The notes under the pieces were generated by a model that worked only from the letters and a program-made list of their open reading frames with translations, was not told where the DNA came from and did no database searches. Shown in pieces: positions 6,954 to 16,224 of a stretch of DNA of 64,000 nt. The position numbers and the translations under genes are program-made. The stretch lies in contig CATYZK010000001.1 in assembly GCA_958415665.1 (NCBI GenBank), positions 156,603 to 220,602 of the forward strand. The letters are read 5' to 3'. Within the stretch, counting starts at the first letter, position 1; each line of letters opens with the position of its first letter. This DNA is from an uncultured Collinsella sp. (lineage in GTDB: Bacteria; Actinomycetota; Coriobacteriia; Coriobacteriales; Coriobacteriaceae).

Positions 6954-9900
6954 ATGAGCAAACTCGTCGAGGGCATTAAGGACCGTGTGGTCGCTGCCGC
7001 ACGCGAGGCCGCGCCCGCCGTGGCGGATGCCGCGCAGAAGGCTGCGACCGCTGCTGCCGAGAAAGTTGCTGAGGCAGTTGCCGATGCCAAGAACGCGGCA
7101 GGGGAGACGCTCACTGCCGACGCAGCCACGCCCAACGTTGCCGAGCCCGTAGCCGCCGCCCACGCCCCCGAAGGCGCGATCTTCAACCCCGAGAACGCTC
7201 GTGGCAACCTGCACCTGGGCATCGACGTGGGCTCCACCACCGTTAAGCTCGCCGTGCTCAACGACGACAACCAGATCGTCTACGCCAAGTACCAGCGCCA
7301 CCACACCGACGTCCGTGCCTGCGCCCGCGACCTGTTCGAGGGTGCTGCGACCGTGCTGCCGACGGCCCAAATGACCTGCGCCATTACCGGCTCGGGCGGT
7401 CTGCTGCTGTCCCAGTGGCTCGAGCTGGAGTTTGTCCAGGAGGTCATCGCCAGCAAACGCGCCGTCGAGACCCTCATCCCGGCCACCGACGTCGCCATCG
7501 AGTTGGGCGGCGAGGACGCCAAGATCATCTACTTCGATAACGGCATCGAGCAGCGCATGAACGGCACCTGCGCCGGCGGCACGGGCGCGTTCATCGACCA
7601 GATGGCCACTCTGCTGCACACCGATGCCAGCGGCCTCAACGAGCTCGCGGCCAACGCCACCACCATCTATCCCATCGCCAGCCGCTGCGGCGTCTTTGCC
7701 AAGACCGACGTGCAGCCGCTCCTCAACGAGGGCGCCCGTCCCGAGGACGTGGCCGCCTCCATCTTCCAGGCCGTCGTGACCCAGACCATCTCGGGCCTGG
7801 CGTGCGGCCGTCCCATTCGCGGCAACGTCGCCTTCCTGGGCGGCCCGCTGCAGTACCTCTCCGAGCTGCGCCACCGCTTCTACCTCACGCTCAACCTGGA
7901 CGAGGAGCACCGTATCGTGCCCCAAAACGCCCACCTGTTTGTGGCGAGCGGCGCCGCCATGGCGCACGAGTCCAACAAGCTCAGCACGTTCCCGCAGCTT
8001 ATCGAGGCCATCGACAGCTTGGGCGACACGCAGGGTGCCGAGGTCGAGCGCCTGGATCCGCTCTTTGCCACCGACGAGGACTTTGCTGAGTTCAAGAACC
8101 GCCACGACGCCGAGGTCGTCCCCAAGGGCAAGCTCGACGGCTACACCGGCCGCGTGTTCATCGGCATCGACGCCGGCTCCACCACCATGAAGGCCGCGCT
8201 CGTGGGCGAGGACGGCCAGCTGCTGCACACCTGGTACGGCAACAACAACGGTGACATCCTGGGCACGGCCAAGGTCATCATGGCCGATTTCTACAACCAC
8301 ATCCCCGCCGGCTGCACCATCGGCCACGTGACTACCACGGGCTACGGCGAGGCGCTGCTCATCGAGGCCCTCAAGGCTGACTCCGGCGAGATCGAGACCG
8401 TCGCGCACCTGCGCGGCGCCAAGGCGTTCCTGCCCGGCGTCGAGTTTATCCTGGACATCGGCGGCCAGGACATGAAGTGCCTGCGCGTCAAGGACGGCGT
8501 GATTGAGCACATCATGCTCAACGAGGCCTGCTCGTCGGGTTGCGGCAGCTTTATCGAGAGCTTCGCCGTCTCTATGAACATGGACGTGCGCGCGTTTGCC
8601 GATGCCGCCATCCATGCCAAGGCCCCCGTCGACCTGGGCAGCCGCTGCACGGTCTTTATGAACTCGCGTGTCAAGCAGGCGCAAAAGGAAGGCGCCACGG
8701 TGGGCGACATCGCGGCCGGCCTGTCCTATTCCGTCATCAAGAATGCCCTGTTCAAGGTCATTAAGCTGCGCGACCCCAAGGAGATCGGCAGTCAGGTGAT
8801 CGTTCAGGGCGGCACCTTTATGTCCGATGCCACGCTACGCGCGTTTGAGCAGCTCACCGGCGTTCATGCCGTGCGTCCCGACATCGCCGGCTGCATGGGC
8901 GCCTACGGTGCGGCCCTGCTCGCCCGCGATCGCGCCGGCGCCGACGGCACTTCGACCATTCTTTCTGCCGAGGACATCGCGCACCTCACCGTGACGCAAA
9001 AACACGTCCGCTGCGGCCGTTGCTCCAACAACTGCCAGCTCACCGTCAACGACTTTGGCGGCGGCAGGCGCTTTATCACCGGTAACCGCTGCGAGAAGGG
9101 TGCCGGCCACAAAAAGCAAAAGACCGAGGCCCCCAACCTCTTCAAAAAGAAAAACGAGCTGCTCTTTAACCGCGAGGTGCTGAGTCCCGACGAGGCCCCG
9201 CGCGGCACCGTGGGTATCCCGCGCGCGCTCAACATGTACGAGAACTACCCCTTCTGGCATGCGTTCTTTACGCGCTTGGGCTTTAGCGTGCAGCTGTCCG
9301 ACCAGTCGAGCAAGAAGACCTACCAGGCGGGCATCGAGTCCATGCCGTCCGAGAGCGTGTGCTATCCGGCCAAGATGAGCCATGGCCACGTGATGAACCT
9401 CATCGACCGTGATGTCGACTTTATCTGGATGCCGTGCGTGCGCTGGGAGCGCAAAGAGGACCCGACCGCCGGTAACTGCTACAACTGCCCCATCGTCATG
9501 AGCTACCCCACGGCGCTTGCGCTCAATATCGACGAGATCCGCGAGCAGAACATCGAGTTCCTGTACCCGTTTGTGCCGTATCACGACAAGACCGAGCTCA
9601 AGCGCCGTCTGTATCAGGTGCTCGCCGTCGACCGCGTGGCCGATGCGCAAGCCGGTCGCGGTCGCGTGCGTGGACCCAAGATCACGCGCTCCGAGGTCGA
9701 TGCCGCCGTCAACGCCGCCTACGAGGCTGACGCGCGCTTCCACGAGGACATCCAGACCATGGGCGAGGAGGCCCTTAAGTGGGTCGAGGACCACGGCGGC
9801 CACGGCATCGTACTCGCCGGCCGTCCTTACCATAACGACCCCGAGATCAACCACGCCCTGCCCGAGCTTATCTCGAGCTTTGGCTTTGCGGTCTTTACTG

Positions 9901-11738
9901 AGGATTCGCTTGCGCACCTGGTGAAGCCCGAGCGCCCCATCCGCGTCGTCGACCAGTGGATGTACCACAGCCGCCTGTACGCCGTCGCTCGTTTTGTGAC
10001 GATGCGCAACGACCTGGACCTGATTCAGCTCAACTCTTTCGGCTGCGGCCTGGACGCCCTGACCACCGATCAGGTGCAGGAGATCCTGGAGGCCAGCGGC
10101 AAGATCTACACCGTGCTCAAGATCGACGAGGTGTCTAACCTGGGCGCTGCGCGCATTCGCATCCGCTCGCTCATGGCCGCGCTTAAGGACCAGGAGGCCG
10201 AGCGCTTGGCCGAGGCCACGGCCGCGGGCGAGGCCTACGAGCAGGGCGATGCCGCGCCGGTGGCGCCTTCCACGGATGCTCCCGCGTTCGCGAGCCGCAA
10301 GTACACGTTTGAGGCGCAGCGAGAGAGCGCCTCGACCGCATGGCCCAAGGTGCCCTTTACCGAGCAGATGCGCGAGGAGGGCTACACCATCCTGTGCCCG
10401 CAGATGGCACCGATCCACTTTGACCTGGTCAAAGAGGTGTTCCGCGGTGCCGGCTACAACTTGGAGCTGCTGCCCTCGACCGATCACGATGCCGTCGAGG
10501 CCGGCCTGCGCTACGTGAACAATGACATTTGCTATCCGTCCATTTTGGTGACCGGCCAGATTATGGAGGCCATCGAGAGCGGTCGGTACGACCTGTCCAA
10601 GACGGCCGTGGTTATCAGCCAGACCGGCGGCGGTTGCCGTGCCACCAACTACATCGCGCTCATTCGCAAGGCCCTGCGCGAGAGCGGCCACCCCGAGATC
10701 CCGGTGATCTCGCTTTCGGCCGTGGCGCTCGGCGAGGACAACCCCGGCTTTAAGATTACGCCGGCGCTGCTTAAACAGGCAGTCTACGCGGTGCTCTTTG
10801 GCGACGTGATGATGCAGATGCTCTACCGCTGCCGCCCGTACGAGGCCACGCCCGGTGCCGCCAACGCGCTCTACGAGGAGTACATGGCGCGCGCCCGCAA
10901 GTTGGCGCCTAAGTTCAACCGCCACAACTACACCAAGCTGTGCCGTGAGGCCATCCGCGCGTTCGACACTATGCCGCTCGTGGGCGAGGGTACCAAGCCG
11001 CGCGTGGGCGTGGTCGGTGAGATCTTGGTCAAGTTCCATCCCACAGCCAACAACCACGTGGTCGATGTCATCGAGCGCGAGGGCTGCGAGGCCGTAGTGC
11101 CGGGCCTGCTCGACTTCTTCCTGTACTCCATGAGCAACGCCGAGCTGCAGAAGGACGAACTGGGAAGCTCTGCTACCACGCGCGCTGGTATGCAGGCGCT
11201 TATTAAGCTCGTGGACTGGATGCGTACGCCGGTGGAGGAGATGCTCGAAAAGTCCCGCCGCTTTGAGGCGCCCGAGCGCATCGGCACCATGGCCGACAAG
11301 GCCCGCACGGTGCTTTCGGTGTGCAACAACATGGGCGAGGGCTGGCTGCTCACGGCCGAGATGCTCGACCTGATCGATCACGGTGCGCCCAACATCATCT
11401 GTACGCAGCCCTTCGCGTGCCTGCCCAACCACGTGGTGGGCAAGGCCGTGATCAAGGAGCTGCGCCGTCAGCACCCCGAGAGCAATATCGTCGCGGTGGA
11501 CTACGACCCTGGTGCGTCCGAGGTCAACCAGCTCAACCGCATTAAGCTCATGATCAGCGTGGCCAAGGAAAACATGCGCGCCGGCAAGGGCTTTAAGCTC
11601 GAGAAGGTGGCGCCGCTCGCGATGGACGAGGTCACCGGCCAGATGCGTGCCCATGATGGCTGCGTGAGCTGCGGACCGGCCAGCGAGGAGGCCGTTGCAT
11701 CGGTCGCCAAGCGTCTGGGACGCGGCATTAAGAAGTAG
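6954..11738 (+). CDS. Giant 2-hydroxyacyl-CoA dehydratase activase/HgdB-like fusion protein
   Basis: A 1594-residue protein. Residues 1-85 are Ala/Lys/Glu-rich and helical. A first ASKHA ATPase domain (about 88-345) has LGIDVGSTTVKLA, NGTCAGGTGAF and SRCGVFAKTD; a second (about 401-670) has GIDAGSTTMKAAL, ACSSGCGSF and SRCTVFMNS. Each carries the two cysteines that hold the dimer-bridging [4Fe-4S] cluster in HgdC/BadF-type activases. A CGRCSNNC cluster (near 685) precedes a DUF2229-like region (about 750-1000), and the C-terminal region (about 1130-1594) resembles HgdB/double-cubane proteins, with DICYPS, GGGCRATNY, CTQPFACLPN and CVSCGP. Family knowledge suggests ATP-driven low-potential electron transfer under anaerobic conditions; the substrate is unknown. 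Confidence 0.88.
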   Translation: MSKLVEGIKDRVVAAAREAAPAVADAAQKAATAAAEKVAEAVADAKNAAGETLTADAATPNVAEPVAAAHAPEGAIFNPENARGNLHLGIDVGSTTVKLAVLNDDNQIVYAKYQRHHTDVRACARDLFEGAATVLPTAQMTCAITGSGGLLLSQWLELEFVQEVIASKRAVETLIPATDVAIELGGEDAKIIYFDNGIEQRMNGTCAGGTGAFIDQMATLLHTDASGLNELAANATTIYPIASRCGVFAKTDVQPLLNEGARPEDVAASIFQAVVTQTISGLACGRPIRGNVAFLGGPLQYLSELRHRFYLTLNLDEEHRIVPQNAHLFVASGAAMAHESNKLSTFPQLIEAIDSLGDTQGAEVERLDPLFATDEDFAEFKNRHDAEVVPKGKLDGYTGRVFIGIDAGSTTMKAALVGEDGQLLHTWYGNNNGDILGTAKVIMADFYNHIPAGCTIGHVTTTGYGEALLIEALKADSGEIETVAHLRGAKAFLPGVEFILDIGGQDMKCLRVKDGVIEHIMLNEACSSGCGSFIESFAVSMNMDVRAFADAAIHAKAPVDLGSRCTVFMNSRVKQAQKEGATVGDIAAGLSYSVIKNALFKVIKLRDPKEIGSQVIVQGGTFMSDATLRAFEQLTGVHAVRPDIAGCMGAYGAALLARDRAGADGTSTILSAEDIAHLTVTQKHVRCGRCSNNCQLTVNDFGGGRRFITGNRCEKGAGHKKQKTEAPNLFKKKNELLFNREVLSPDEAPRGTVGIPRALNMYENYPFWHAFFTRLGFSVQLSDQSSKKTYQAGIESMPSESVCYPAKMSHGHVMNLIDRDVDFIWMPCVRWERKEDPTAGNCYNCPIVMSYPTALALNIDEIREQNIEFLYPFVPYHDKTELKRRLYQVLAVDRVADAQAGRGRVRGPKITRSEVDAAVNAAYEADARFHEDIQTMGEEALKWVEDHGGHGIVLAGRPYHNDPEINHALPELISSFGFAVFTEDSLAHLVKPERPIRVVDQWMYHSRLYAVARFVTMRNDLDLIQLNSFGCGLDALTTDQVQEILEASGKIYTVLKIDEVSNLGAARIRIRSLMAALKDQEAERLAEATAAGEAYEQGDAAPVAPSTDAPAFASRKYTFEAQRESASTAWPKVPFTEQMREEGYTILCPQMAPIHFDLVKEVFRGAGYNLELLPSTDHDAVEAGLRYVNNDICYPSILVTGQIMEAIESGRYDLSKTAVVISQTGGGCRATNYIALIRKALRESGHPEIPVISLSAVALGEDNPGFKITPALLKQAVYAVLFGDVMMQMLYRCRPYEATPGAANALYEEYMARARKLAPKFNRHNYTKLCREAIRAFDTMPLVGEGTKPRVGVVGEILVKFHPTANNHVVDVIEREGCEAVVPGLLDFFLYSMSNAELQKDELGSSATTRAGMQALIKLVDWMRTPVEEMLEKSRRFEAPERIGTMADKARTVLSVCNNMGEGWLLTAEMLDLIDHGAPNIICTQPFACLPNHVVGKAVIKELRRQHPESNIVAVDYDPGASEVNQLNRIKLMISVAKENMRAGKGFKLEKVAPLAMDEVTGQMRAHDGCVSCGPASEEAVASVAKRLGRGIKK

Positions 11739-11768
11739 ACGGCCCGCTTTGAGCCGGATATAAGACAA

Positions 11769-11803
11769 ACGGGTGGTAGCCGTGCTGGCTACCACCCGTT
11801 TTT
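11769..11803 (+). terminator. Intrinsic terminator of the activase operon
   Basis: A perfect 13-bp stem ACGGGTGGTAGCC / GGCTACCACCCGT with a 5-base loop, followed by TTTTTG, begins 31 bases after the activase stop. Confidence 0.9.
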
Positions 11804-11856
11804 GTTGAACATATGTGGTGTAAATGGCATTGCTGCAGCCTCCTGAGAGCTTGGAT

Positions 11857-11983
11857 TTCGGAAGTGCGGGGAAAAACTCGGAACCTCCGTGCACACCGCC
11901 TTTTCCGACTCTTGTGACCTGCAGTTTTGTTGTAAAAAAGCCGGTCTGGTTGGCAAAACTCGATTTTTCCCCGCACTTCCGAA
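11857..11983. repeat. Long-range inverted repeat with 20-bp arms
   Basis: The left arm TTCGGAAGTGCGGGGAAAAA (11857-11876) is exactly complementary to the right arm ending at 11983, about 84 bases apart. The region between is not coding by inspection. It lies in the 350-base gap between the activase terminator and the dehydrogenase gene, where nothing else is recognisable apart from the dehydrogenase upstream region. It could be a MITE remnant or a structured RNA. Confidence 0.7.
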
Positions 11984-12153
11984 AACGGCGGTCCAACGAC
12001 ACACAGAATACCCTCCAGAACCCTGAGATAATGAACAGGTGTAGCCGTTTGCCGCGAAATACCGTCCGTTTATAGAACCCACCCCCAGCGTGCAGTCTCC
12101 CTACGGTTGAATAGATACACATCTATGGAATTACGTAAGAGAGGACCGTTTCC

Positions 12154-13113
12154 ATGAGCTACAAGACCGTTTGTGTTGCCGGTGGCGGCGTGTTGGGAAG
12201 CCAGATTGCCTTTCAGGCTGCCTACTGCGGCTTCGATGTGACGATTTGGCTGCGCAGCGAGGGCAGCATCGGCCGCACCCAGCCCAAGATCGACCATGTC
12301 CGCGAGGAGTACATCGCGGCTATTGAGGGCATGGCGGACGGCACGGGCGAGTGGTGCGCCGGTATTGCCGATAGCGGCCAGCCCTTCGACAAGGAGGCGG
12401 CACTCACCGCCGTCGAGCGTGCCTACTCCACACTCAAGCTGGAGCTCGATCTTGCCAAGGCCGTGGCCGACGCCGACCTGGTCATCGAATCTATGGCCGA
12501 GGACACCCAGGCAAAGATCGACTTCTACAAGAAGCTCGCCCCGGTCCTCCCGCAAAAGACCGTCGTCGTGACCAACTCCTCCACGCTGCTGCCGAGTACC
12601 TTTGCCAAGTACACCGGCCGCCCCGAGAAGTACCTGTCGCTGCACTTTGCCAACTCCATCTGGAAGAACAACATGACCGAGGTCATGGCGCAGGACCAGA
12701 CCGACAAGCACTACTTCGATGAACTCGTCGACTTTGCCAACGACATCCGTATGCTGGCATTGCCCGTCAACAAGGAAAAGAATGGCTACCTGCTCAACTC
12801 CATGCTGGTGCCGTGGCTGCTTTCGGGCCTGGACCTGTACGTTTCGGGCGTCAGCGACCCCAAGAGCATCGACCTCGCATGGACGCGCGGCACCGGCGCG
12901 CCCAAGGGCCCGTTCCGCGTGTTTGACACGGTGGGCATCCAGACGGCCTACAACATCGTTATGCAGTATCAGAAGGTCCCGGGCCTGGTGAGCCCGCTGC
13001 TCAAAAAGATGATGATGCCCTACAACTTTAAGGCCATGGCCACCGTCCTCAAGAAAATGCTCGACGAAGGTAAGCTGGGCGAAAGCTCGGGCGAGGGCTT
13101 CTTCAAGTACTAA
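12154..13113 (+). CDS. 3-hydroxyacyl-CoA dehydrogenase, NAD-binding family protein
   Basis: A 319-residue protein; ATG at 12154 after GAGAGGA. The Rossmann motif VAGGGVLGSQIA is at residues 7-18, followed by VIESMAEDTQAK, TNSSTLLPS and LHFANSIW, the pattern of short-chain L-3-hydroxyacyl-CoA dehydrogenases (usual family: HFFNPP, here HFANSI). The C-terminal half has the substrate-domain pattern NGYLLNSML and a GEGFFKY end. It would interconvert 3-hydroxyacyl and 3-oxoacyl groups with NAD(H). It follows the activase gene after a strong terminator, so a metabolic link is plausible but not proven. Confidence 0.85.
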   Translation: MSYKTVCVAGGGVLGSQIAFQAAYCGFDVTIWLRSEGSIGRTQPKIDHVREEYIAAIEGMADGTGEWCAGIADSGQPFDKEAALTAVERAYSTLKLELDLAKAVADADLVIESMAEDTQAKIDFYKKLAPVLPQKTVVVTNSSTLLPSTFAKYTGRPEKYLSLHFANSIWKNNMTEVMAQDQTDKHYFDELVDFANDIRMLALPVNKEKNGYLLNSMLVPWLLSGLDLYVSGVSDPKSIDLAWTRGTGAPKGPFRVFDTVGIQTAYNIVMQYQKVPGLVSPLLKKMMMPYNFKAMATVLKKMLDEGKLGESSGEGFFKY

Positions 13114-13234
13114 AAAGATCCCTTGGGACATTGGGAGCGTATCATTTGCAGCATAAATACGCCGCATAGCCCGTGTGCCATTTCGACACATGACGCCAAA
13201 ACAAATGGGCTGCGGGGATAGCGAGGAAATGGCA

Positions 13235-14032
13235 ATGGATCGACAAATCGTGCTCAAGCAGGATATTCTCGACGCGCTTTCTGCCGTCGGCATGTGCGCG
13301 GGGCAGGCGGTTATGGTCCATTGCTCGCTCAGCTCGCTTGGATATGTGTGCGGCGGCGCGCAGCCGGTGATCGAGGCGCTGCTCCAGACGGTGGGCGAGA
13401 CCGGCACCATCATGATGCCGACGCAATCCTGGAAAAACCTGGACCCCGAGAGCGGCGTCCATTGGCAGGAGCCTCAAGAATGGTGGCAGTTGATTCGTGA
13501 TAACTGGCCTGCCTATGACAAGCGCATTACGCCTACCAATACGATGGGGTCTGTTGCCGAGATGTTTCGCGCGTGGCCGGGTACGCATAGAAGCGACCAT
13601 CCGGCGCGCTCGGTGGCGGCAAACGGCCGGCATGCTCAATTCTTGACGGAAAACCACGATCTGAGCAACATCTTTGGCGACGGATCGCCTATCGCGCGTC
13701 TGTACGATTTGGACGGCTACGTGCTGCTTGTGGGCGTGGGCTACGACAAGAATACGTCGCTGCATTTGGCCGACGCTCGTGCGGAATACCCTGGCAAGCA
13801 CGACTGTGTGGAGCACAGTGCGATTGTGGAAAACGGTCGACGCGTATGGAAGGAATACCGCACGCTCTTTGTCGATGGCGAGGATTTCGATGAAATCGGT
13901 GCTGCTTTTGAGCGTGAATGCTCGGTGCGTACGGCGCCTCTCGGTAACGGGATGATCCGCTTTATGCGTCAACGCGAGCTTGTCGACTTTGCCGTGGGCT
14001 GGATTGAGCGCCATCGCGGCCGCCCTGAGTAA
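13235..14032 (+). CDS. Aminoglycoside 3-N-acetyltransferase family protein (AAC(3)/YokD-like)
   Basis: About 265 residues from ATG 13235, chosen because GAGG lies 8 bases upstream; ATG 13229 and GTG 13175 are in frame but poorly placed. Family pattern: VMVHCSLSSLGYVCGGAQPVIEALL, GTIMMPTQSW, TPTNTMGSVAEMFR, RSDHPARSVAANG, and GYDKNTSLHLAD. These enzymes transfer acetyl from acetyl-CoA to the 3-amino group of aminoglycosides, but many chromosomal members have no resistance role, so resistance should not be assumed. No mobile element flanks it. A single-gene unit is likely. Confidence 0.85.
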   Translation: MDRQIVLKQDILDALSAVGMCAGQAVMVHCSLSSLGYVCGGAQPVIEALLQTVGETGTIMMPTQSWKNLDPESGVHWQEPQEWWQLIRDNWPAYDKRITPTNTMGSVAEMFRAWPGTHRSDHPARSVAANGRHAQFLTENHDLSNIFGDGSPIARLYDLDGYVLLVGVGYDKNTSLHLADARAEYPGKHDCVEHSAIVENGRRVWKEYRTLFVDGEDFDEIGAAFERECSVRTAPLGNGMIRFMRQRELVDFAVGWIERHRGRPE

Positions 14033-14294
14033 TTCGGGGGGTGGAAGCGTTGGGGATCTACGGTAGTATGCGACAAAATCTGAATTGATCGGGCAAGAGC
14101 TGTAGCGCGCGTTGACGTTTGACCAATGGAGCGCAAAAATGCACCGTTCGCCGATACTCCTCTCGCGAGTGGCAGCCATATGGTTTGATGTTGGAAACAT
14201 ATGACTGCCGCCGGGCTGCGGGTGACGTTTGCTCTGATATCGGAGGTGCCAAGTATGTTTCGCGCTCCGTTAAACAAGTATCGGGCTGGCTAGC

Positions 14295-14744
14295 ATGGGC
14301 CGCCGCACTATCTCAATAACCCTTGCAGTGGTCTGCCTAGCTGTGCTCTTGGGCGCTACAGGGCTGTTTGCTATAAGCCGAGAAACGTCCTATATGCAGG
14401 AATGCGCTTCCGAAGGCTTTGCCATTGATGGTTACTATCGGGATGACAAAGCAGGTTTGGAAACCCTGGCCTTTCTTGAAGAGGATAACCATCGATGGCA
14501 GTTGGTCGGCAAGGGCGGCGGCTGCGTTGATGGACAGTTCGAGCGTATGGACGACCCCAACATTCTGGTATTAAAGAATGAAAACGGCGAAATATTTGGT
14601 ACGGTCCACGTGGCATATATTTCGCGCCGACGCGATCAGGGCTTGCTCTACCTATTTAGAGATACCAGGGTGACCCGTTTTTATCTGGTGAGTACCGGTC
14701 CGGCGTTTACAGTGGAGTCTGGCGATGTCGATCCGGCCAGTTGA
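14295..14744 (+). CDS. Hypothetical membrane-anchored or secreted protein (149 aa)
   Basis: I recognise no family. The N-terminus is MGRRTISITLAVVCLAVLLG, a positively charged start followed by a hydrophobic stretch to about residue 28, consistent with a signal peptide or membrane anchor. The rest is a compact soluble region predicted rich in beta strands (WQLVGKGGGCVDGQFERM, ILVLKNENGEIFGTVHVAYI). The ribosome site is weak. The 262 bases upstream show no other gene. Base composition is less GC-rich than the neighbours, which may indicate acquired DNA. Confidence 0.55.
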   Translation: MGRRTISITLAVVCLAVLLGATGLFAISRETSYMQECASEGFAIDGYYRDDKAGLETLAFLEEDNHRWQLVGKGGGCVDGQFERMDDPNILVLKNENGEIFGTVHVAYISRRRDQGLLYLFRDTRVTRFYLVSTGPAFTVESGDVDPAS

Positions 14745-14869
14745 TTCACGGCAATAAAACGGCGAGCGGGGCGCGGGCGTGAACTGCACCCCGCTATTTG
14801 CTCGTGTCCGTATCGCGTCTGCGCCTCGTCGCAGCTTGCGTTCGTGCGAGCATTCATCCCGCGTCGGCA

Positions 14870-16009
14870 TCACTGCACATCAAACTCCACGCGATCGAGT
14901 TCGGGTACGTTGAGGTCGATGAGCTTGCGGGCAACGCGGCGGTCGTGCGCCCCAAGCGTCTCGCTTGTCGCCACATGGGCGACAATCTCGCGCTCGACGA
15001 TACCCTCCTCGTCGCCTTCGGTAGCCGAGGTCTCGACGGCGACGGTGTAATCCTTAAAGCCTGGCAGCACCGCCGCAAGCTCGCGCGTGGTCTCGGTGAC
15101 GCCGTAGCCGTCCTGCACGCCGGCCTGCGCCGAGCCAATAGACCCCGCGGTCATAACGATGCAGGGGATGGCAAAGATCACCGTGCCCACAATAATGCGG
15201 TGGCGCACCTTGCGTGACAGCTCGTCGACCTCGGCATTTTCCTCGGCGGTCACAATACCGTCGCCGTTCAGGTCGCGCTTGAGCGGCACGCGCAAAAGAA
15301 GCAGCACGGCTTCGGCAGCCAGTGCGATAAAGACCACGTTGATGCCAAACTCGTAGAGCGCCGAGAGAAACAGCGATCCGCTTGCGATGGCGATGCCGTA
15401 GCCTGCTGCGCACAGGGGCGGCATCAGCGCGGTTGCCACGGCCACACCGGCGATGAGCGTTGCGGGCTCCTGGTCGCGTGAGTTGCCTAGGCCGCCCGCA
15501 AAGCCGCCGGCGAGCGCGACAGCGAGGTCCCACACGGTGGGCGTCGAGTTGTCGATAATGGCGGCTGTGGTGGCGCCAAGGGGCGAGAGCTTAAAGTACA
15601 ACGTGGAGGTGACCAGGCAAAAGGCCATTTGCAGCGCAAGGCTGGCGACGGCTTCGACGGTAATCTCGCGGTCGAGCGTGGCGATGCCGTATGCCATGGC
15701 AAGGACCGAACCCATGAGCGGGCAGATGAGCATGGCGCCCACGATGGCGATGTCCGAATCGATATCGAGGCCAATACTTGCGATTAACATGGCGATGATG
15801 AGGATGCATAGGTGGGAGCCAGTCAGACGCGCCCCGTTTACAAAACGCTTGCGGATCACGTGATAGGGCGCGCGTCCCTCGCGAATGTTGAATGCCTGCT
15901 TAAGGAAACGGGTGGCATTCTCCATGGCCTCGCTGTGGGCGGGGCGTATGCCGTGACGACGATGATGACGCTCGCGCAGCCGCTTGATCTGTTGTTTATC
16001 GAGTTCCAT
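14870..16009 (-). CDS. DUF389 membrane protein with an EF-hand-like loop
   Basis: A 379-residue protein on the minus strand. After a basic N-terminus, about six membrane segments span residues 65-240, with the DUF389 pattern GARLTGSHLCILIIAMLIASIGLD, GAMLICPLMGSVLAMAYG and GVAVATALMPPLCAAGYG. Residues 246-257 read DLNGDGIVTAEE, a perfect 12-residue EF-hand/dockerin-type calcium loop (D1, N3, D5, G6, E12), placed just after a membrane segment. A further hydrophobic segment and a C-terminal domain with VALPG-like LPGFKDYTVAVET follow. The function of DUF389 is unknown; the loop suggests calcium binding. Confidence 0.8.
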   Translation of the reverse strand: MELDKQQIKRLRERHHRRHGIRPAHSEAMENATRFLKQAFNIREGRAPYHVIRKRFVNGARLTGSHLCILIIAMLIASIGLDIDSDIAIVGAMLICPLMGSVLAMAYGIATLDREITVEAVASLALQMAFCLVTSTLYFKLSPLGATTAAIIDNSTPTVWDLAVALAGGFAGGLGNSRDQEPATLIAGVAVATALMPPLCAAGYGIAIASGSLFLSALYEFGINVVFIALAAEAVLLLLRVPLKRDLNGDGIVTAEENAEVDELSRKVRHRIIVGTVIFAIPCIVMTAGSIGSAQAGVQDGYGVTETTRELAAVLPGFKDYTVAVETSATEGDEEGIVEREIVAHVATSETLGAHDRRVARKLIDLNVPELDRVEFDVQ

Positions 16010-16167
16010 GCTTACCTCGTTTAGCTTCTGAGCCGCTTCTTGCGTCTGTCGTCTTTACTCTACACCGCGTTGGGCGAGGTGTCAGACAAGGTTTGCTGAC
16101 CTGGAAGTCAGGCCAATCGACATGGCTAAAACGCCGCGAGGATCATAAGAGCCAAATAGACAAAAAA

Positions 16168-16198
16168 GCGCGGGGCCGGTTTGATTCCGACCCCGCGC
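16168..16198 (-). terminator. Intrinsic terminator of the OPT transporter gene
   Basis: On the minus strand GCGCGGGGTCGG and CCGGCCCCGCGC form a 12-base stem (one G-T type mismatch) followed by a T run at 16162-16167, 27 bases after the transporter stop. Confidence 0.85.
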
Positions 16199-16224
16199 TC
16201 TGCACTGGTGCGTTGTTGTTCGGC

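Noticed and set aside
8835..12122. 1095-codon open frame on the minus strand opposite the activase gene
   Set aside because: It is antisense to a gene with clear domains; its translation is repetitive His/Ala/Gly/Asp-rich and matches no family. It is a codon-bias mirror of GC-rich coding DNA.
13235..14032. Acquired aminoglycoside-resistance cassette
   Set aside because: No integron, insertion sequence or composition shift flanks it; AAC(3)-family chromosomal genes often have other roles.
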